This document shows, in pieces, positions 1-7,724 of a DNA stretch of 64,000 nt. The translations under genes were made by a program, and so were the position numbers. Source of the DNA: an uncultured Buttiauxella sp. (GTDB lineage Bacteria > Pseudomonadota > Gammaproteobacteria > Enterobacterales > Enterobacteriaceae); NCBI GenBank assembly GCA_946480445.1, contig CAMLJN010000019.1, positions 1 to 64,000 of the forward strand. Reading direction: 5' to 3'. Every line of letters starts with the position of its first letter. Positions within the stretch are counted from its first letter, which is position 1. The notes under the pieces are model-generated. The model saw nothing but the letters and a program-made list of their open reading frames with translations, did not search any database and was not told the DNA's origin.

Positions 1-116
1 GAATCATCTACAAAGCCCGCCCCTATTGCCTGGGGTACAACAACCATACCTGAAATAGCCGTAACACCTGCAATTGCAAGCGGCAGCGCACTACATTTGC
101 CACTAAACGTCCGCAT
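1..116 (-). CDS. Chitoporin-like outer-membrane porin (ChiP/OprD family), N-terminal part only
   Basis: Only the first 38 codons lie in the window; the gene continues past the left edge. The start begins [18 protein letters not shown], which closely follows the opening of E. coli ChiP (YbfM). A signal peptide is followed by GFVDDS, where ChiP has a similar start of the mature porin. A good ribosome binding site (agagga) lies about nine bases upstream of the ATG at 116. ChiP-type porins pass chitooligosaccharides across the outer membrane. The gene follows a chemoreceptor gene on the same strand by 47 bases. E. coli chiP sits beside glnS instead, so this is probably a second, divergent copy. 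The family call rests on the signal-peptide region alone. Confidence 0.7.
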   Translation of the reverse strand, partial: MRTFSGKCSALPLAIAGVTAISGMVVVPQAIGAGFVDD

Positions 117-163
117 ATTGAAAATCCTCTTTGATGTATAAATATTCGCCTGACTTTCTGCCA

Positions 164-1712
164 TTAATGCGACAAAACCCTTTTTATTTGAAATTTAGAA
201 ACGGATTTATTTAGCAAACCTGTCTGAGTTTCAAGTTCAGCTGTAGCTACTGCTGAGTGCTGAACAAGGACAACATTTTGTTGTGTAACCCGACCCATTT
301 CGTTTATTGCCAGCGAAATCTGCTTAATCTCGCGGTTTTGTTCATCTGAAGCACGGGTAATTTCTGCTATGATGCCAGACACATGCTTAGCAGCATTGAC
401 CATCTCGCTCATTGTTTTCCCAGCACTTTCAACCTGTACAGAACCGATTTCGATGCGAGAAGCGGAGTCTTGAATTAAGGTGTTGATCTCTCTTGCTGCT
501 TGGGCACTACGTGCTGCAAGATTACGAACTTCACTGGCGACTACAGCAAAACCTCTGCCCGTTTCACCGGCTCGCGCAGTTTCTACCGCCGCGTTGAGAG
601 CAAGGATATTGGTCTGGAAAGCAATACCATCGATTACACTTGTAATGTTTACAATTTTTTTGGATAACTCGGCAATATCATGCATGGTATTCACGACATC
701 ATTGACAATGATGTGGCTATGGTGTGCTTTGTCGGATGTATTCAAGGTCAATAATGACGCTTCGTGTGCATTCTCTGTATTTTGCTTAACAATTGTCGCT
801 AACGCTTCCATACTGGCCGCAGTATCTTCAAGGGTGGTAGCCTGCAGCTTGGTACAAGAAGACAAATCATGGTTACCCGCAGCTATATTTGTCACACTGG
901 TATAAATTGCATCAGTGCTTTCACGGACATTCCCCACAATAGTAATAAGCGAGTTTGCCATATCCAGCATTTTGCCATAGATTCCCCCATCGCTATTTTT
1001 ACGATGGAAATCACAGTTGAGATCACCTTGGGCAATCCGATCTATTAGGGTCAATATTTTTTCCGGTGTACTGCCCAACATTTTTTTATGGCTGGCGATG
1101 GCTTTCCACATCACAAAACCGATAATCAGGTTAACGAATAAACCTAAGAGCAGCGCATTGAACAAAAAGGTGTAAAACATTTCATTAACTTTTTTTTCCT
1201 GTACCCCACTACCAATATACCAGCCCCAGCCTGTGGTCTTGACAGCCATCGACTTAATGTCTGTTGTTACATCACCATTGGTCGATTTCCATACATAGTT
1301 AACAACTGTACCTTTGGCATGGTCTGTATTACTTTTGATATTAATTTCGGCTTGTTTGCCGATGATATCGCTAAATGATTTGTTTATAATGCCCGGATCG
1401 AGTGGTGCGGCCACAAAGACAAGTTTTTCGTCAGTCGCCCAGATATATTCATTGTCAGAGTAAACATAGCTTTGCAGTACATCCATTGCGAGCTTCTTGC
1501 CAGTTGCTTCACTGAGTTCGCCTGCCTGAACCTTTTTTTCAAAAAAAATCAACAGTATTTTTTGCATTAGTTATCAGGTTTTCTAAGCGAGTGATATTAC
1601 CTCTCTGGATGGAACTCTTCACCCCTAGTGCACAGATAGTAATAGATAAGAATATTGAAATAACGAAGGCCATATATATCATGGAGTATTTTTTTTCTGT
1701 GCTTAGTACCAT
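164..1712 (-). pseudogene. Methyl-accepting chemotaxis protein, split by a one-base frameshift in a T8 tract
   Basis: The 467-residue reading frame from 1567 lacks a first membrane segment. That segment is present upstream in another frame: an ATG at 1712 opens a 57-residue frame (MVLSTEKKYSM..., then a hydrophobic helix) that stops at 1539-1541. The two join if one T is removed from the T8 run at 1541-1548 (coding strand), giving a normal single-Cache chemoreceptor. It has an N-terminal helix, a periplasmic sCache_2-like ligand domain ([17 protein letters not shown] onward), a second helix ([16 protein letters not shown]), a weak HAMP region and the conserved signalling hairpin ([33 protein letters not shown]). 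It lacks a C-terminal NWETF tether. The gene sits just upstream of a chitoporin-like gene. It may be dead, phase variable or a homopolymer sequencing error. Confidence 0.8.
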
Positions 1713-1784
1713 TAGGCTTTTTATCCAAAACCCTACTACTGTTCAGTGGGGTATCTGTCTGCTATGAAACTCTTTATCGTTATC

Positions 1785-1837
1785 TATCGGTCAGAAAGGA
1801 AAAAACTAAAAAATTTATCGGTCAGAAAGGAAAAAAA
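1785..1837. repeat. Two copies of a 20-base direct repeat, 31 bases apart
   Basis: The string tatcggtcagaaaggaaaaa starts at 1785 and again at 1816. The copies lie between the chemoreceptor start and the IS903-type remnant. No function is evident; it could be a local duplication or a binding-site pair. Confidence 0.6.
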
Positions 1838-1895
1838 TAAAGAGGGGCTTAATGGATATGTGTAAGCGATGAGATGGTTCTTTCACATTCAGCGT

Positions 1896-2060
1896 GGCTT
1901 TGTTGAATAAATCAGATTTCGGGCAGGTCTCCCTTATCAGGTTGGGTCTTCAGGCAATACGGACGCTTTCAGGCATACCCGCCTTCGTCAATTTTATTGA
2001 GTGCACGCACCATGGCCATAGCTTCAGCTACCTGACCGTCGTAGTCACGCAGCGTCAGAG
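1896..2060 (-). mobile_element. IS5-family (IS903-type) end with the 3' tail of its transposase gene
   Basis: The 18-base IS903-type terminal inverted repeat, ggctttgttgaataaatc, occupies 1896-1913. Reading away from it on the minus strand gives the transposase tail (LTLRDYDGQVAEAMAMVRAL, later MPESVRIA then stop at 1950-1952). The two halves of the tail are in different frames, so the fragment is decayed. Homology stops near 2060, where IS91-type sequence begins; the other end of the element is missing. Confidence 0.8.
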
Positions 2061-2075
2061 AACACCCGAACATAG

Positions 2076-2090
2076 CACGCCGTTGGCGTG
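2076..2090. repeat. Hairpin at the end of the IS91-type remnant
   Basis: The arms cacgcc (2076-2081) and ggcgtg (2085-2090) form a perfect 6-bp stem with a 3-base loop. Small hairpins are typical of IS91-family ends, where they mark the initiation or termination site. Confidence 0.45.
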
Positions 2091-2181
2091 AGCGGCGCTG
2101 CTACGCAGCTTCGGGAGAGTTCATTACCTGAGCACAGCTTTATACTCTGCACTATGTTAGTTTCCGCAGGAATTCATATGC

Positions 2182-2684
2182 ATGGCACGCAATACATCCC
2201 CAAAAAAACGAAAGCACGGCAAACCGGGCAAGCCCGGAATATCACCGGCTGCCAACCGCATTCCCTACAGAGTTTACCCGAAGCGCTTCCTGGTCTCTGT
2301 TCCACACGAAAATAACGACCACCCTCCGGCTGAATTCTTTTATGACTCCCAGGAAGAAGCCGTTCGTCAATGTGTGACGCGCGGGCCACGGTTTTTCTTG
2401 ATACCCAGCGTTACCCGCCCGTCGTCAATATTATCCGGGGGTTTGAGCCCCCTGCTGACGCTGATGACCCGGATGGTGATGCCCTCATTGAGCCGCTCCC
2501 TGCTGATGCATTCATCAACTGCACGGAGCTGGGGATTATCTCGATATCCTTCGCACCCTGGGACAAAACCACCGATAACTGGGCTGACAGCCTCGACTAC
2601 AGCGACGACGATGAATACGGCGGTGACGACGGTTATGAACTGTATGACCCTTTCCGCTTCACCGGCAAGATACCGGGACTCTGA
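2182..2684 (+). pseudogene. IS91-type accessory ORF, frameshifted
   Basis: The frame opens MARNTSPKKRKHGKPGKPG, a very basic N terminus, and runs to about 2390. Reading then continues naturally one frame over (LDTQRYPPVVNIIRGFEPP, then an acidic tail) to the stop at 2682-2684. Adding one T to the five-T run near 2391-2395 would join the halves. IS91 carries a comparable small ORF just upstream of its transposase gene. Its role is not known to me beyond that position. Confidence 0.6.
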
Positions 2685-2692
2685 ACCACCCC

Positions 2693-2974
2693 GTGTATAT
2701 TCCGCGCCCCGCAAAACTGCTCTTCACCTTCGATGAAGGCTGGAATAAATTCCTCGAAAAATACGGTGACATCATGAGCGAATGGACACGACTCTCCGTC
2801 GAGCGCATGCTCGCCTGCGGCACCTGTGCCATGGGCGTACGACGCTATGGCTGTGCCTCGCCGGACTGCACCCATTCCCGTTTCTTCTGTCAGAGCTGCA
2901 AATCAAAAGCCTGCAGCTCCTGCGGCATGAAAGCTACCGGGCAGTGGATTGCTGAGCAACAGCACATCCTTCCG
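2693..2974 (+). pseudogene. IS91-family transposase, N-terminal fragment
   Basis: The fragment starts YIPRPAKLLFTFDEGWNKFL and includes the Cys-rich zinc-binding region of IS91 transposases (CGTCAMGVRRYGCASPDC, FFCQSCKSKACSSCGMKA). Homology ends after AEQQHILP at about 2974. The frame then runs on through unrelated sequence to 3148. The Y2 catalytic region is missing, so the protein cannot be an active transposase. Confidence 0.8.
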
Positions 2975-3116
2975 GTAACCTATGTTTACGTTCGCTCGCA
3001 CCTCATGCTGAAGAACGTAGCTTGTATTCACTCCACTGGGGATGAACGAAATTACTATTATTTGGATAAGATACTGATCCAAGACCGTAAAGCCTCAGAT
3101 CAGTATGGGTTACTTC

Positions 3117-5282
3117 TTATTCAGGAAAGATATTTCCCAGTTTACTAACAATACCGATATAAGATGTTTTTAACTCACGCAGATGGTATGGATCCGTATA
3201 TTCCCAGTCAGGCATCCAACTGTCACTACTAAGGCTACAGATATTAAGTCTTGAAAGCTCATCTTTCAGAGCAGAAAACTGTTCAGTCAGAGAAGTACTG
3301 GATGACAAACTGATACCTGTGCCTTGCCCCATCCACTTTGTGCCATTGGCTGCAGAAACTGGGACAGGAATTAATTGTGTACTTCCATTAATCAAACGCT
3401 TGCTCTGTGCATCAGGTGTAAATGCCATCGCCGTAAGAGCACTTTTTGTAAATGCAACTTCTGAGTTGCCTCCTTCATCAAAGATGTTTTTCAGTAGCAT
3501 TGACGCTGGTCCAAAAGCATAGATCTGGCCATCAGTATCAATGAGCGGTAATAATTTCAGGAATGAACTGAAGGCGTTGTGGTTGCTGCCGCTGAATATA
3601 CAATGACTGCCCCGATATATTGCCTCCGGAAAAGGTAATGGTTTAGTATTGAGTAATTCATTGGTTACAGAAATATTGCCATTGGCCAGTAGCCCTAATC
3701 CAAGCTCAGCATTTCGTAAGAATCCGATATCATTCCATCGACGGTAAATCTTTTGCGCATCTTCTCCAAGCAATTCATAGGCGCGTGAGATAGCATCTTC
3801 CTCATCCAGCATATTCTTAAGTTCTGCCAACGCATGGCTAAACGAATCAGCAATTTGCAATGGGGCTTTGATTTTAAGATCATCCAACCAGATTTTGCTG
3901 GTATAAAATGTATAATAAATGTTACTGAGGCTGCAGAAATCCTGCATCATACAACGCTTTCTTAGTGCATCTTCAGCCGCTGCAGTGTCAGTTATTTCAT
4001 TTAAATAGCCGGTCGATAGCCAAGGGAAAATCTCTGACCAATTAAGGATCCAGACGCCAAGAGGTGCATAATCCTCAGGGGTGACTTGCATCCCTGTGTT
4101 TTTGGCTATGTGGGGTTTATGCTTATTACTGGAGGTTATGTCAGCCAGCACATTAATCCGGTTTTCTTTCAGAGTTTGCGCCAATGCGTTGAATTTCTCA
4201 AGTGTGTTACTCTGGCGGGCTTTCTCCCGATACTTTTCCGGAGTTATTGTACTGTCTTCACTTTTCATTTTCTCACACCCTGAAAGTACAGATAACTCTT
4301 CAGTACTTCCTAACTGACCGATTTTCTCCAGTTTTTCAGTTATTGAGGGATCATTTTTTGGAATTATAAACGGTGGAATCTGCGGTGGAGGAGAAATACT
4401 TCCCATTGCAGGAACTTGATCAAGCATTTTGATACCGGAAATCTCTGCAAATGATTTACCTGAAACAGTTTCAAACCATCTATCCACTTGTTGGGCGACA
4501 CAACCACCACTGCTTACTGCCCGACAACTGACATCAACATTAGCGTCTTTAGTATTTTGAGCTCCATTATACGAGCCTGCTACAGATGCTGAGGCTCCGG
4601 TTCCTGCATAGGTAAACTCAGCATTTCCGCCATATTTCCAGTTATCCTCAAAATTGCGGCTGGTCATGCTCATAGAAACACTACCAGACCCACCCCAAAC
4701 GATGCCAACAACAATTCCGTCACCGTATGCATTAGTGAATCTCTTAAGTCCAGTCAGCCATTCCTGTACGAGTTCATCCTGCCGAGCATCCTGAATCATC
4801 ATCATATTATGATCGAATAGAGTCAGATTATTCTGTCGCTGATAATCTCTCAATGTATTAAATTTATCCAAAACGTCCGTAGCCAGATCTTTCGGACCGG
4901 CAGTGAGCGCATTAAGCATATTTTCGGCTGTAAGGCTGTCAAAGTCGATATACTCAATACCAGAAATCATTGAAACATTATAGTTTACATCAATAGATTT
5001 ACTGGCTGTAGCTGAGACATTTCCGCCATAGGTTGAAAGTGAGGAGCTTAATTTCGACACACCAGAAACACCATACGCACCGGACATGCCAATTGATGCC
5101 TCATTGAGAGTATCTGAGTAAACATAACTACTGTGCCCACTCATAAATTTTTCAATTTCTTTTTCAGGAATCATTTTGGAAATATCGCCGCCAAGGACGG
5201 AAGGTTTGAAATCATTTCCTGAAACTGTTGAACCAACTGAAACACCTAACAAAGGGTTAGTTAAATGATGTCGACTTGTCAT
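3117..5282 (-). CDS. MACPF (perforin-like) pore-forming toxin, partner of the adjacent aegerolysins
   Basis: This 721-residue protein has no signal peptide. Residues 186-198 read YGDGIVVGIVWGG, which matches the spacing of the MACPF signature (Y-G-T/S-H-F/Y-x6-G-G), although T/S-H-F/Y is replaced by D-G-I. The region before it (LLGVSVGSTVSG near residue 11, Ser/Gly-rich strands at 65-110) and after it (SVSMSM, ASASVAGSYN) fits a MACPF fold with amphipathic insertion segments. From about residue 298 a proline-rich linker leads to a C-terminal region of about 420 residues that I cannot assign. The ATG at 5282 follows ggagag; a TTG four codons upstream is a less likely start. It lies 34 bases downstream of an aegerolysin gene, the same pairing as fungal pleurotolysin A/B and bacterial binary insecticidal proteins. 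MACPF membership is inferred from motif plus context. Confidence 0.8.
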   Translation of the reverse strand: MTSRHHLTNPLLGVSVGSTVSGNDFKPSVLGGDISKMIPEKEIEKFMSGHSSYVYSDTLNEASIGMSGAYGVSGVSKLSSSLSTYGGNVSATASKSIDVNYNVSMISGIEYIDFDSLTAENMLNALTAGPKDLATDVLDKFNTLRDYQRQNNLTLFDHNMMMIQDARQDELVQEWLTGLKRFTNAYGDGIVVGIVWGGSGSVSMSMTSRNFEDNWKYGGNAEFTYAGTGASASVAGSYNGAQNTKDANVDVSCRAVSSGGCVAQQVDRWFETVSGKSFAEISGIKMLDQVPAMGSISPPPQIPPFIIPKNDPSITEKLEKIGQLGSTEELSVLSGCEKMKSEDSTITPEKYREKARQSNTLEKFNALAQTLKENRINVLADITSSNKHKPHIAKNTGMQVTPEDYAPLGVWILNWSEIFPWLSTGYLNEITDTAAAEDALRKRCMMQDFCSLSNIYYTFYTSKIWLDDLKIKAPLQIADSFSHALAELKNMLDEEDAISRAYELLGEDAQKIYRRWNDIGFLRNAELGLGLLANGNISVTNELLNTKPLPFPEAIYRGSHCIFSGSNHNAFSSFLKLLPLIDTDGQIYAFGPASMLLKNIFDEGGNSEVAFTKSALTAMAFTPDAQSKRLINGSTQLIPVPVSAANGTKWMGQGTGISLSSSTSLTEQFSALKDELSRLNICSLSSDSWMPDWEYTDPYHLRELKTSYIGIVSKLGNIFPE

Positions 5283-5316
5283 ATTTCTCTCCAATATGTT
5301 ATTTAGACTTGTGTAA

Positions 5317-5742
5317 TCAATGCCGTTTTATAAGTGTAATAGATACGGAGCCGATAGCGCCGGAATGCAGATTACCCGGGGAAAATATTAGCTCATATGT
5401 ATCATTGGTTTTTTTTTCAAAGTGACTTTTATTCTCTTTTCTACTCCATGGGCAATCCCAGTAGTATTCACCAAGCAACTCATCTCCATGATAGAGTGAG
5501 AATTTACCTTCTGTGCCGGCAAATGAATTTTCACGCCCGCAGGCAGCTATTTTATACGACCTGCCGGATTTGATAGTCGTACCATTAATTTTCCCTATAT
5601 CAATCTCTGCATCTTTATTGCCAGGGGTATGAAATTTACCATACTCAAGTCCAGTGTTTTTAATTGTAATATCCATATTTTCCGCGAAAATTTCTATTTC
5701 TACCCACTGTGCATGAGCTTGTGGTGCCATCTGGTTTGTCAT
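5317..5742 (-). CDS. Aegerolysin-family membrane-binding toxin subunit (copy next to MACPF)
   Basis: This is a 141-residue protein with no signal peptide. The aegerolysin hallmarks are all present in order: AQWVEIEIF near the start, ITIKN, YGKFH..GNKD.E, IKSGRSYKIAACGRE (about residues 57-71), GTEGKFSLYHG, YYWDCPW and SGAIGSVSI at the end. Aegerolysins are beta-sandwich proteins that bind sphingomyelin/cholesterol or ceramide phosphoethanolamine membranes. They recruit a MACPF partner to form pores, and that partner is encoded 34 bases downstream. The start is supported by aaggaa upstream of the ATG at 5742. By eye it shares roughly 65 % identity with the second aegerolysin (6105-6530), so the pair arose by duplication. 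Confidence 0.92.
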   Translation of the reverse strand: MTNQMAPQAHAQWVEIEIFAENMDITIKNTGLEYGKFHTPGNKDAEIDIGKINGTTIKSGRSYKIAACGRENSFAGTEGKFSLYHGDELLGEYYWDCPWSRKENKSHFEKKTNDTYELIFSPGNLHSGAIGSVSITLIKRH

Positions 5743-6104
5743 GTTATTTTCCTTTTGTATCTGTTAGATAAATTAGATGGTGATATATTGATGGTGCTTG
5801 ACCATTAGCGTATTAGATTAATGGTAACGCCCTCCTTTTGCTTTATAAAAATACTGTTGTCGTTTTGCTCTTTTAAGTTATTAATATATATTAAAGCGAA
5901 TGATTTGCGGTCAGGCGCCGATTCCAGACATGAATGGAGGACTCAACATCATTTCAAACCATTCATTTTAGTTGTTAATAAGTCATGCTACCTATATTAA
6001 TGCAGCTTATAAAATCACTATAGACCACAGACTATAATGATAAGTTTTGAAAGCGCTATGGTAATAGTAAAGAGTAGCCATGACTTTTTCTGTGGTGTGG
6101 GTCA
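5743..6104. other. Gap between the two aegerolysin genes, probable promoter region
   Basis: No coding sequence is supported here. The stretch is very AT-rich and could hold a promoter for the downstream aegerolysin-MACPF pair. It contains an inverted repeat, accatta (5801-5807) and taatggt (5819-5825), which could be an operator or an RNA hairpin. Confidence 0.4.
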
Positions 6105-6530
6105 TCAACTCAGCATGATATACATAATTTTCACGTGTCCGATCGCACCTGAATCTATATTTCCCGGAGAGAATGACAGCTTATATTGCTCTTTTTTCTC
6201 TTCAGTAAAAGTGCTTTCATTTGTTTTTGTATTCCACGGGCAAAGCCAGTGGTATTTACCAAGTTTTGTTTCTCCATGATACAGTTCAAAACTACCTTCT
6301 GTACCTGTAGCTGCACTTTCACGTCCACAAGCAGCTATCTTATATGAATGACCAGATTTGATAATTGTTCCATCAATGGTGCCTTTTCCAATTTCCTCAT
6401 CTTTATTACCTGGGGTATGAAATTTACCAAATTCTATTCCAATGCTTTTAATTGTAATATCCATATTTTCCGCGAATATTTCAACCTCTACCCATTGTGC
6501 GTAGGCCTGTGGTGTTATTTCAGGTTTCAT
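6105..6530 (-). CDS. Aegerolysin-family membrane-binding toxin subunit (second copy)
   Basis: This is a 141-residue paralogue of the neighbouring aegerolysin. It keeps the same landmarks: AQWVEVEIF, FGKFHTPGNKDEEI, IKSGHSYKIAACGRES, GTEGSFELYHG, YHWLCPW and SGAIGHVKI. The N-terminal half is almost the same as in the other copy, while the last 60 residues are clearly diverged. That is where the WDCPW of most family members becomes WLCPW. Different tails could give different lipid or partner preference. The ATG at 6530 follows agagga. It lies between the sphingomyelinase D-like gene and the other aegerolysin gene, all on the minus strand. Confidence 0.92.
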   Translation of the reverse strand: MKPEITPQAYAQWVEVEIFAENMDITIKSIGIEFGKFHTPGNKDEEIGKGTIDGTIIKSGHSYKIAACGRESAATGTEGSFELYHGETKLGKYHWLCPWNTKTNESTFTEEKKEQYKLSFSPGNIDSGAIGHVKIMYIMLS

Positions 6531-6585
6531 AATGTAATCCTCTTGTATTAGTGTTTGTGTGGGGTGATCTCTTTTAATAAAATAC

Positions 6586-7452
6586 TTACATGAGAACGTT
6601 GCTCAGTTTGTTATTTCTATAAAGAAAGAATACTTCCATCAATCTACAGATTGACTTTTTTTGATATACGATGAACGCATTGTCTTTTCGAACAGCCATT
6701 CGTGATTTATTTGATTCGCTAATTACTTTTAGTGCTTGCTTTAACCCTGTAAAGGGTGAGACGCCCGGGACATTTACCATCAGCCCGTCAATTTCTGCTT
6801 CATTTACATACTTATATATCGAGCTTTCTTTTGCCAGAGTCCAGACATAAACTTTTTTTAATACGCCATTTGTGTCTCTAAGTTCACAACCGCTTTTTAT
6901 ATGCGGGTAAACATCTTTTGTACCAGCTACAAATATACCATCACCATACCAACAGTTGTTGACAAGATTATCCCCGAAAAACTTTTCAACATCCTCAGGG
7001 TGATCACTTTGATCTATTGCGATACCTTCATTAGGTAATAAATTTTCCATAATTCCAGTAAACGACTCAATGTTGACCTGGTCGGCAATAGAAAATAGGG
7101 TATTAATAGGTTTTTTTTCTACACCATTCAACCGGCTGCGTACTTGACTTTGTAGGTCCTGTAAAATTTGGCTGGTTACTGATGTGTCAAACTTTGCTGC
7201 AAACTTACAATCAAACACGATCAGAGAAAATCGGGATGGATACAACGACATGATATTATGGGCATTATCCAGCCAGGTGCTCAGCAGGGTGCCGGAAGGA
7301 AAATCATGATTGACGAATAACTGGCCACTTTGTGTGTCATATTGCAAATCGCATTCAACAGCATTACATCCTTTGCTGATGGCCATACCAATATCTCCAG
7401 AGTTATTGCAGGCATGTCCGATGATATAGAGGGGGGGAAGAATCTTCGCCAT
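6586..7452 (-). CDS. Sphingomyelinase D / phospholipase D-like toxin (SicTox/CpPLD type, GDPD-like fold)
   Basis: Read from the ATG at 7452 this is 288 residues, close to the mature length of spider sphingomyelinase D. Family landmarks appear in order: IIGHACNN (H13), a glycine helix, NAVECDLQYD (E33, D35), FVNHDFPSG (H49), LIVFDCKF (D81), then KKVYVWTLAKES and DGLMVNVPGV near the C terminus. These match the two catalytic histidines and the Mg-binding E/D/D of the Loxosceles and Corynebacterium enzymes. Such enzymes release the head group from sphingomyelin or ceramide phosphoethanolamine, leaving cyclic ceramide phosphate. There is no signal peptide. Its frame overlaps the holin reading frame, the ribosome binding site is poor (gggaaa is too distant), and a frame extension runs upstream to 7602. 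A plain glycerophosphodiesterase is possible but fits less well. Confidence 0.82.
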   Translation of the reverse strand: MAKILPPLYIIGHACNNSGDIGMAISKGCNAVECDLQYDTQSGQLFVNHDFPSGTLLSTWLDNAHNIMSLYPSRFSLIVFDCKFAAKFDTSVTSQILQDLQSQVRSRLNGVEKKPINTLFSIADQVNIESFTGIMENLLPNEGIAIDQSDHPEDVEKFFGDNLVNNCWYGDGIFVAGTKDVYPHIKSGCELRDTNGVLKKVYVWTLAKESSIYKYVNEAEIDGLMVNVPGVSPFTGLKQALKVISESNKSRMAVRKDNAFIVYQKKSICRLMEVFFLYRNNKLSNVLM

Positions 7453-7724
7453 AAATAATTTATTGCAGAGTTTCCCATTGCACCAAATAGTCCAGAAAAA
7501 AACAGGGTCATGTAATAGCTGGTGCCACTCTCTAAACTCAATAATCCACCTAGCAACCCAGTGAATCCGGAAATAATTACTTGGCTTATAACGCCAATCC
7601 AATTCAACTGTTTTTTTTGATGGTTTATTCTAATGAGATATCTTACCATCCCCCCCCAGACTGAAAAGATAATAATTATTATCCAAATGGAATACTGAGA
7701 ATCATAAGGGTCTTTATCCGGCAT
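7281..7724 (-). CDS. Holin, LydA-like (holin superfamily III type)
   Basis: The first 96 residues look like a LydA-type phage holin: a short MPDKDPYDSQYS start, a transmembrane helix (IWIIIIIFSVWGGMV), a basic loop (IRINHQKKQ), two further hydrophobic segments (VIISGFTGLLGGLL, YMTLFFSGLFGAMG) and a LWRRFF end. Beyond residue 96 the frame continues for 51 codons through the start of the sphingomyelinase D-like gene, and that tail does not look like holin. The switch point is a C7 run (7431-7437, coding strand); a -1 slip there would fuse holin to the lipase frame. The start codon overlaps the stop of the upstream regulator (TAATG). Holins permeabilise the inner membrane so that the endolysin reaches the wall. 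Confidence 0.72.
   Translation of the reverse strand: MPDKDPYDSQYSIWIIIIIFSVWGGMVRYLIRINHQKKQLNWIGVISQVIISGFTGLLGGLLSLESGTSYYMTLFFSGLFGAMGNSAINYLWRRFFPPSISSDMPAITLEILVWPSAKDVMLLNAICNMTHKVASYSSIMIFLPAPC

Larger units (their letters stand above)
2061..2975 (+). mobile_element. Truncated IS91-family (rolling-circle) element
   Basis: The segment holds a terminal region with a hairpin at 2076-2090, a frameshifted accessory ORF (2182-2684) and the N-terminal third of an IS91 transposase (from 2693). IS91-like sequence ends at about 2975, just before the 3' end of the MACPF gene. IS91-family elements move by one-ended rolling-circle transposition and can carry adjacent DNA, so this remnant at the island edge fits past mobilisation of the toxin locus. 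Confidence 0.75.

Noticed and set aside
2088..2315. 75-codon plus-strand frame across the IS91-type region
   Set aside because: It crosses the element end and overlaps the better-supported accessory ORF in another frame.
6586..7602. Ordinary glycerophosphodiester phosphodiesterase (UgpQ/GlpQ)
   Set aside because: Spacing of the catalytic residues and the VYVWT...DGLMVN region fit SMase D toxins better. The fold is shared, so some doubt remains.
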